64,000 nucleotides of DNA, from positions 201,436-265,435 of the forward strand of contig NW_025064919.1 of the NCBI RefSeq assembly GCF_019112545.1, given 5' to 3'. Both the position numbers and the translations under genes were made by a program. The DNA is from Guyanagaster necrorhizus. Lineage: Eukaryota; Basidiomycota; Agaricomycetes; Agaricales; Physalacriaceae. Shown here piece after piece: positions 57,293 through 64,000 of this stretch. The notes beneath the pieces are model-generated. The model did no database searches and had not been told where the DNA came from. It saw nothing but the letters and a program-made list of their open reading frames with translations. Position 1 is the stretch's first letter. Each line of letters starts with the position of its first letter.

Positions 57293-58324
57293 GGTTGTAA
57301 ATCAACTAATAGGAGCGACCCTCCTTGCTTGTTTTACCTGTCGCAGGTTCTGATCGTAGTCCTCGATCAGGAAGGTCCCTGAGAATATCCATACAACTGA
57401 ATCTTAGTGGATATCCCGGAAACGCCGAAGGGTGTGACTACGCTCCATATCACGGAGTCACCGGAACAACGACCAGCTCATCGAAAAGACACGAATTCTT
57501 CTGCAACATATTGCGATTCACGCATCATAATTTACTCATCTGATAAATGTGTTAGAATGAGAGGTAATTATCAAGCGCTCACTCAGATTGCAGCAGGGAA
57601 CCCGTACACAATAAGATAAGGATATATAAGTATGGCGCTCAGTCAGGCACAGTGAAGGTGAAACAACTTTGTATTGAGTATACTATACTGAATAAGATAA
57701 GGATATAAGTAAGGAGCTACGAAGGGGTGTGAGTAACATATAGTAAGGACAGTAGTGAGGTATACATACCTTAGTCGAGCACAGCGAGGGTGAAACGACT
57801 GAGGTATCCGGGTATCGAAGGTTGGAATATATATTGTCGATCGAGAAAGGACAGGAGGTATGGATATACATAGTAAGGAAGAACAGAAGAAAGAAACAGA
57901 CGGGTATATGGTACGGACATCTTCCAACAGTACAAACAGGTGGGGGCCGTCATTTGCTCATCTACCTATTTATCCACATTCATGTACACTAATAAAAACC
58001 AATGGTTTGTAATAGATAAAGCCAAGTCGGAGAATAAGCATGCTTGACATCCGAAGAGCTCGGCTGACACCGTGATGTCCGACACTTGGCATTTCAACAA
58101 AATGTTCTCAAGAAGCGCCTTACTTGGCAAGGTATAGCCCAACAATGAATGTTTATAAGGGAGGTGGATATATTATTATACGTAGAAAGATGAAGGACAA
58201 TAGACGCCACATAAATATCAAGATAGAAGAAAGGAATGTGGTTTATCACTCGAAGCGGGTAATTGGCGGCCTCTACAGACTACAGTTATGTAAAACCTGA
58301 CCTGAACAGTCACCTATCGTGAGT
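57293..58324. other. Intergenic with degenerate repeats
   Basis: 57,610-57,720 holds two copies of AATAAGATAAGGATAT, and 57,640 and 57,780 two diverged copies of a CAGTCAGGCACAGTGAAGG-like unit. No gene seen. Confidence 0.4.
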
Positions 58325-59688
58325 TTAACTGCAGCTGCCAGCATAGCTAGTCTGGGTATTTGCCACCATAGAACCCTTGAATTCGGCAAAGCTAGAGCGA
58401 TCATCCTGGTTCGTGAGGACAGATTCGATGTTAACGGCCCCTAGAATCAAAATCGCGTTAGAACATGCAACCAAGGAATTGCAGAATCGCTAACATTTGT
58501 AATGACCCTGAGTTTGACTGTCGTAGTTGAACCAAACCCAGCCACTTGCGAGGTACCGGATGTTTCCTGTCGCTTGGGTATTACAGGTCTTGGTGCTGGT
58601 CTATGAAGAAACGGTCAAAAACTATCTAGGATCATCACAAGGTAAAAGAGACAAACCTCGGCCGAGCAAGTCTTGCCTTCGTCGGCATTTATCGTTAAGG
58701 TGACGGTGTTCACGTCATTGTAAGATGCATCGAAGCTATAGGTAAAAATAGTCAGGTCATTGAGGGTGGGAAACACAGCATCACCTACGTGCTCGACGTG
58801 GTATCGGTAACATCTGCAGAGACGGTAAATGCAGCATTTACATCGGCTACCTCTGGAATGCCAACTTGGACACTCAGCGTAGTGGAAGTGCCAATAGTTG
58901 AAGCGGCTGAAGATCAGATCAATAATGGGACAGTCACAGAGAAAGAGATCAGAGAACATACAGCTGATGGTATAAGAAGAGTCGCTGGTGAAGCCTTGGG
59001 AGACTGCGATTTGGACTTGGCCGGAGGTGCCAACGAGGGTGCCTCCAGTAGATGTGGTTTGTGTCTGGCAGACCGGGTTTCCTGTCTTGAGGTCAGAACA
59101 GGATCAAAATGGCATAACTGCAGGCCAACCAGAGAAGCTGAGCTGGACGACATCGTCAGTGATACAGACTTGTGCAGGTTGGCTGACATACTAAAGAGGA
59201 AGAAGGTCAGATCATCGGTTTTATGAACAAGGAATCGGCCTTACATCTGAAGGGTTTGTGACAATGTTGCGGGACCCGTCACCCCAGTTATCGTTGGCGT
59301 ATTGCACAATAGCATCCCATCCAGAAACTAAGCGGCCAACTGGTGAGTGTCAAATTGTAGAAGAAATGAAAGGATCCTTACGGGTTTGGGCTTCGGCGAC
59401 GGAAAGTTGCGCGCATTGGCTAGCAGCACGACGCTCGAAGTTATTGGAGTCGGCATTTACAGGATACCTTCCATAGAGAGAGCCGTCGCGTTTGAAGGCA
59501 AGGTAGTGACCCTTTGCCTCGTCGACTGCGATGTGGGAGACATTCCTAGGAAGTGACCGGACAAGCTCGCTAAAAGGCAAAGCGGTGACGCCAGAAAGGA
59601 CTGTGAAAAAAGCGGCAAACTGAACGAATATCAAAAAAATGGTCAGAGATCGAAGACGGGTGGTGCTCACAGCAGCAGGGCTGAACAT
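58325..59688 (-). CDS. Secreted protein, possibly aerolysin/ETX-MTX2-like
   Basis: Start at 59688 gives a signal peptide with a long hydrophobic core (LTIFLIFVQFAAFFTVLSG). About seven exons follow. The N-terminal part has GWDAIVQYANDNWGDG. The middle is rich in Ser and Thr in alternating patterns (TSTTLSVQVGIPEVADVNAA), as in the membrane-inserting region of beta-pore-forming proteins. The end has GWVWFNYDSQ, GHYKWAVNIES and a closing Cys. This layout recalls the ETX/MTX2 (aerolysin-like) superfamily, but I cannot confirm it without a profile search. The frame meets a TGA at about 59094-59096 unless a very short 33-bp intron is removed, so the gene may be damaged. No activity should be assumed. 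Confidence 0.45.
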
Positions 59689-61734
59689 CGTGAAGCGAAT
59701 GTGAAGGAGTGTAGAACGGAAGACGGTCAAGGTAGCTGAAGCAAAAGTAGCGAAGCAAGGTAAAGAAAATGTAGTGTTGATAATTCTCTATAGGCCATTC
59801 TCTTCTGCCTTTATACTCAAGAACCTGAAGCTATGTTTCAGGATGTCAGCGTTGGGTCACTGATTAGTAATTACATAGAAAATCTCTCCGACAGTTGCAC
59901 TTCAAACTCGTAGTATCTGTTTCTGATCGACAGGATCATCAAACAGGATCAATTAATATATTGCACCGCCTGTAACATGGATAAAAGATGCTTTTGACAA
60001 AGATCGTCTGGGAGTGGCTCGGATCGTAGTAGTAGCGGTCAACACGACAAAATTGCGGAAATTCTAGCGATCCATAGTAGGTTTTAACCATGGGTACAGA
60101 ACAAAGCCATACAATAGTTTCAGGATAAGGATTTTTAATGCCTGTCGCCCGAGGTAAAGGATGGATTCAAACGATGAAACAGAAACCTGGGCGCCACTTA
60201 CCGTACCGATCCAATCTCGATAGGATTCGGCAAGCTCGCATTCTCCATTCGAACCATACTGAAACAAGACTTGACACTGTTACGAAGAGATCAGAGCATC
60301 AATGATTGACCCTGCCGCAACGAAGTGTCAGAGATTCGTACAGCACATACTATTTCATGGAATGTTGCGCACCTTCCCAAACATAAAAACGGTTCTCAAT
60401 TAATTCTGAAGTTGAAAGGAAGCGTGAAGACCGGAAGGAAGGAACTTAGGAAGTGTAAGCGGAACAATCGGGAGTAAGACAGAAAAGAAAAAGCCGGTAT
60501 CGGCAACTTGAAGCCGCCACAGGCCGGTGATGGCCAGGTCGGCCAGTTGTCCGATAACTTGTAATTTACATGTTCATCGCTCGAATCTCCGAAGATGGAA
60601 AGGAAAGATAAACTGATGAGAGGACATGATAGGGATCAAGTTTTGGGATCAATGATAATGTCATTGAGAGATACCGAGTTCTCGGGAGCCTTTAAGGGGA
60701 CAACCCAAGCCAACTATGGAAAGTACGAGAAGTAGTAAAAGAGTAGTTAAGAAGATAGTCTATGAGGGAGGCGGGTGGGTGAAAATTCGTCATCGCGCGA
60801 GGGGAAAACGGCTGCTAGCAGCGTGTGAGAGGGTAAAGAAAGATGCTGCAAGCAGCGAAAATATATATATACAACGAATGAACAAAGAAAAGAGGAGCGA
60901 ACAAAAAAATTGAGACGGCACGATGATGCCGTCGTTTCGGCAATGACCCTGAACAACAATCTTGTTCACCAATCATTGTCCAAGTAAAGATGACTCACTG
61001 GCCTTCCCTGAAATCACGAGCCTGACAGGACTTGCGCCGTTTCCAAAAAAGATGGGTAACAAAGATCCAGACGCACTGGTATGACCTTTATTCATCATAA
61101 TATTGCCCGCGGGCTTATCCTTGGAGTTCAGTTTGACGTGGTCCCCCCTGGTAGCACAGGTATCAGAGAAAGAGATCATCAACGGTAACTTGTTACCGGA
61201 ATCCAGTTCCCGCCGGATGACGTAGGGTTGGTGTGGGTATTCCCGCTGTACTTTTCTTATCTAGCAAGTCCATGGATTCTCGTCTGGTCCTTCAACTACA
61301 ATTATAGGTTCGTTCAAGACCCACCCCTGCACGGTTCAGTGTTCTTCAAGATAGCATTCAATCTGGATGACTTGGATCCGGATTGAGCCTACGACGTCGT
61401 ACTTATCTGTAATTGCGAAGTGTCAACCATGACCATCTACTGCTTGTCGATGTCGTCGAGAACAATGAAGGACACCTTATATGATGAGACAGTCAATAGT
61501 TTAATGCCGCGACGAGTCCGCCAGAGGAATGAATAAAGAAAGCAGAGCAATATCAGTAGATAAGGACAAGACAAGGACGATACCCTTTACCACTTCAGAC
61601 AGACTCGCAGAGCATGACGAAAAGGATGACACGCATATATGAGATTAAAGCTCTAATCACATAGCATAACGGCAGAGAAAGGCCGTGAATACATATATAA
61701 GACCATCGCTTCAAACTGAACAGTAGGAAATCAG
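59689..61734. other. No confident gene; possible isolated exons
   Basis: Minus-strand pieces 60064-60267 (with CFSMVRMENAS or YGSNGECELAESYRDWIG after a TTTCAG acceptor) and 60973-61182 (VKLNSKDKPAGNIMMNKGHT) look exon-like but could not be linked. 60716-60913 is a Lys/Arg-rich chance frame. Confidence 0.3.
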
Positions 61735-61995
61735 TCAGTAGCACAAAAGAAGGTGAGATAAACACACACAAGGGCCACGAAGTTGGATTCCAATGATGAC
61801 ACCTGCCATAAAGATCCCCGCACAAACCATAGCTAAGAATAAGATATCACAGAACCCCATGCCTGGTGTGGGTGGCCGTTGTATCTTCACCGAGCGGATC
61901 TGTGGTTTCACGGCCGCCCAATGCTGTTTTGGGATGAGTAATTCCCGTCCTTCTTGTCCCTTAAGCGATTGCATGACGAAAGTTCCACCAGCCAT
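61735..61995 (-). CDS. Small hypothetical membrane protein
   Basis: From ATG 61995 the frame reads MAGGTFVMQSLKGQEGREL, a Pro-rich segment, then a hydrophobic helix (ILFLAMVCAGIFMAGVIIGI) and a short tail to 61735. The same frame is open upstream to 62046 with a TTG, so a 5' exon may exist. No family recognised. Confidence 0.4.
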   Translation of the reverse strand: MAGGTFVMQSLKGQEGRELLIPKQHWAAVKPQIRSVKIQRPPTPGMGFCDILFLAMVCAGIFMAGVIIGIQLRGPCVCLSHLLLCY

Positions 61996-63004
61996 ATCAA
62001 GCTGTTGGTTTGCATAGGCTTGAAAAGACTGTCCATATGCGTTCAAAGTCAGATAGTGGGGCGATGATCAGAATATACCTCAGCATACAGAGAATGATCT
62101 TTGCAAGAAGGCCAGCCTGGGGATGGCAAGACGCTGGTCGCCTCACTCTGCGATAATGACTTCATTGTCTACTTTGGTAGGATCTGTTGTATTTCAGGGC
62201 CCAAATGGCGATGATAAGAACAGAGGGCAGGAGTCCAGTTTTTATGGGTTCTCAGCACAAAGGATTGCCACTCGCTTTGTTATTACAATGAACATTAATC
62301 TTGGGTAATGACAGAAAAGACCAAGACTTTGATTGCCTATCAACATTTGTCAAATGACCAGCATTGATGGAACCTTACCTTTGTCAGAGCCAGCCTTTTT
62401 AACACACTGTAAAAGGAGCCTAGTCACTGCTGTGATGGATTTGTATTTACAAGGGGTCATATCCTGGGACATATTTTAATAGAAATTTTGAACCTAAATC
62501 CAAGTAAGGAAATATCATGCTAAAATGGTAGGTTTTGAATCTATATTTGGGAAAAGGGATTTACATGTGAAATACATAACAAAATACCATCCAGATTTGA
62601 TGGCTGGGGATTTTGTAAACAAAACCCACTCAAAAACCTGTAGGATTTGGGAACATCTTTGCTATATGATTACATAAGAGATTGAGAAAGTGCACCTGTC
62701 ATAATTCTGAAGGAGTAGGTCATTTGTGTGAAAGCTGGGTTCGACTCTCAGTCAGAGAGGTTGGGGAATGTGATTTATTTGGCTGTGTTCAAGGTCCTGC
62801 TGGCATGCCATGGCTTTTGGTTGCACACAAAATCAGTAGAATGTAAGTTACTGGTGACTTACCTGTCTGAAACTCCAGTGTAATGAAACCTAGGTTTTGT
62901 GCACTATCCTAGCCCATACTCAGTATTGTGCCATGTATGTTGGTTCATGAATCAAATTGGTCAATGATCACTTAGTTGAAAACTGAACTCTTCTTGAGGT
63001 GTAC
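61996..63004. other. Transition into CpG-poor repeat DNA
   Basis: CpG becomes rare from about 62,220. No intact frame. GCTGGGTTCGACTCTCAG near 62726-62743 is a box-B-like motif of the kind also seen near other F-box copies. Confidence 0.4.
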
Positions 63005-63547
63005 AGATGACACCTCTATCATGCTTGTCCACAACTGGAAGATGGGCAAGCAAACATACCTTGACACACCACCTGACCACTGCATCCAAATCATGCTCAC
63101 CCCACCCACTGTCCTCATAGTGCACACCTGATCCATCACTCTCTATGCCCTTTCATCTTTGATGCCTCTCTCCACACACTCCTTTGGCTGGGTCAATGGC
63201 ACCAGTGTGACCACCACCTCCATTCTTATCTGCTTAGAGAATGATAACTCCTGGGCCTCAGAGCTCAATTACCTCCAGCTCTATGCCCTCTCCTCCTTTC
63301 CACTGATACTCATCAGCAGGATATCCTCCAGACATGGCATGCTCTGATGTCTGGATATCATTCTCAGCAAGCAGAGTACTGCAGTTTGGATATGCCTGCA
63401 TGATCACACCTTGGTTTCTCACTGGGAGGAGCAGGAGAACAGTTGTGAGACCCTCATGACTGCTGTCTTCCCCAGATCACTTAACCACACTGAGAATGTC
63501 TGCATTCATGATGTCTGCATGAACACCCTGAACAACTGGAGAGGTGA
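63005..63547 (+). pseudogene. Decayed copy (E) of the F-box gene, last exon
   Basis: Matches the last exon of the intact gene from DDTSIMLVHNWKMGKQTYLD through PLSTHSFGWVNGTSVTTTS and LYALSSFPLILISRISS to MNTLNNW, where an LTR begins. Two stops and near-absence of CpG. The first two exons are not found upstream. Confidence 0.85.
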
Positions 63548-64000
63548 TGTTACAATTTTTCTTATCTTATCATTTTTTATTTTTTATCTTATCAGAGCAT
63601 CTATCTTATTCTGAGTGTTTACCAGTGGGCATGGAGGAGATTATATAATCACAAAACAAACAGTGTCATTGTACTTAGTTGCTTTGTCCACAAACAACAT
63701 CCCATTGTCTGCTCTCCAACAACCAGGCAGGACCAGTAGTATAATGCAGAACAGCACAATAAGTAGTAGTTATATTTATCACAACCCAGGCAGTATATAA
63801 GTAGGATAGCTCTCACTGTAATAGCCCCAGCTTTGAGCTATAAGTTTATCTCATACTATCTTCTCTCAAGCCTAGCTTGTCTCTGGTCTTGAAGCACTTG
63901 ACTTATTAGAACACATTAAGTGGACTCTAGCATGACTGTACAAATACAATACAGTGCTAGTTTATCATGTGTTCAGGTTATGTGCCTGTTAGATCTAATA
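63548..64000 (+). mobile_element. LTR, family A (subfamily 2), at window end
   Basis: Begins TGTTACAATTTTTC and reaches GATCTAATA at the last base of the window, so it may be complete (453 bp) or continue into an element. TATATAA and AGCTTTGAGCTATAAG are present. It interrupts F-box copy E. Confidence 0.85.

Noticed and set aside
57600..57950. Repeats as a CRISPR-like array
   Set aside because: Only two degenerate copies of each unit, no constant spacing, eukaryotic context.

Overview
The window is nuclear DNA from a filamentous basidiomycete, most likely an Agaricomycete. Its genes carry many 45-70 bp introns with GT-AG (one GC-AG) borders. The gene set is typical of mushroom-forming fungi: bicupin oxalate decarboxylase, CFEM protein, GH76-like wall enzyme, Dal5-type permease and F-box proteins. 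It also holds Ty3/gypsy and Ty1/copia relics. I saw no convincing tRNA, rRNA or CRISPR.

Positions 1-16,000 are an ordinary gene-rich, CpG-containing stretch. It carries the 3' end of a La-type RNA-binding protein (1-759), a complete secreted oxalate decarboxylase (minus, 1606-3927), a complete 903-residue UPF1-like SF1 helicase (7867-11116), a membrane-anchored GH76-like protein (minus, 11225-13645) and a fragment of an adenosine-deaminase-family gene (minus, 15369-15674). From 16,000 to 24,900 decay becomes visible. There is a Dal5-like permease with an in-frame stop (16083-17567), two broken F-box genes (17564-19499 and 20400-21130) and an intact CFEM/GPI protein (22091-22911).

Positions about 24,870-36,230 and 39,570-54,290 are almost free of CpG and are filled with nested LTR-retrotransposon relics. 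A minus-strand copia element (25584-30480) has been split by several gypsy-type LTRs, many still flanked by 4-5 bp target duplications. A gypsy element (45662-53236) keeps recognisable gag, zinc knuckle, protease and reverse transcriptase, but has many in-frame TGA codons. It abuts the integrase end of a second, opposite gypsy element (43798-45661). The main LTR family shows a signature of Tf1-like self-priming: a 13-nt site just after the 5' LTR is the reverse complement of the predicted start of the transcript in the same LTR family.

The second repeat region is bracketed by a 1,612-bp inverted repeat with no length difference between arms (38946-40557 and 53241-54852). Each arm carries the start of an F-box gene. 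Only the left copy (38132-39437) is complete; three further decayed copies lie at 33959-35268, 35976-36330 and 63005-63547. Inside is a second near-perfect inverted repeat (42401-43187) whose arms carry LTR promoters pointing at each other across a T-poor, CpG-containing spacer.

Positions 54,850-62,200 return to normal composition. They hold a small unrecognised gene (56486-57292), a secreted protein with possible aerolysin/ETX-MTX2-like features (58325-59688) and a small membrane protein. The last 1.8 kb is again CpG-poor and ends in an F-box relic followed by an LTR.
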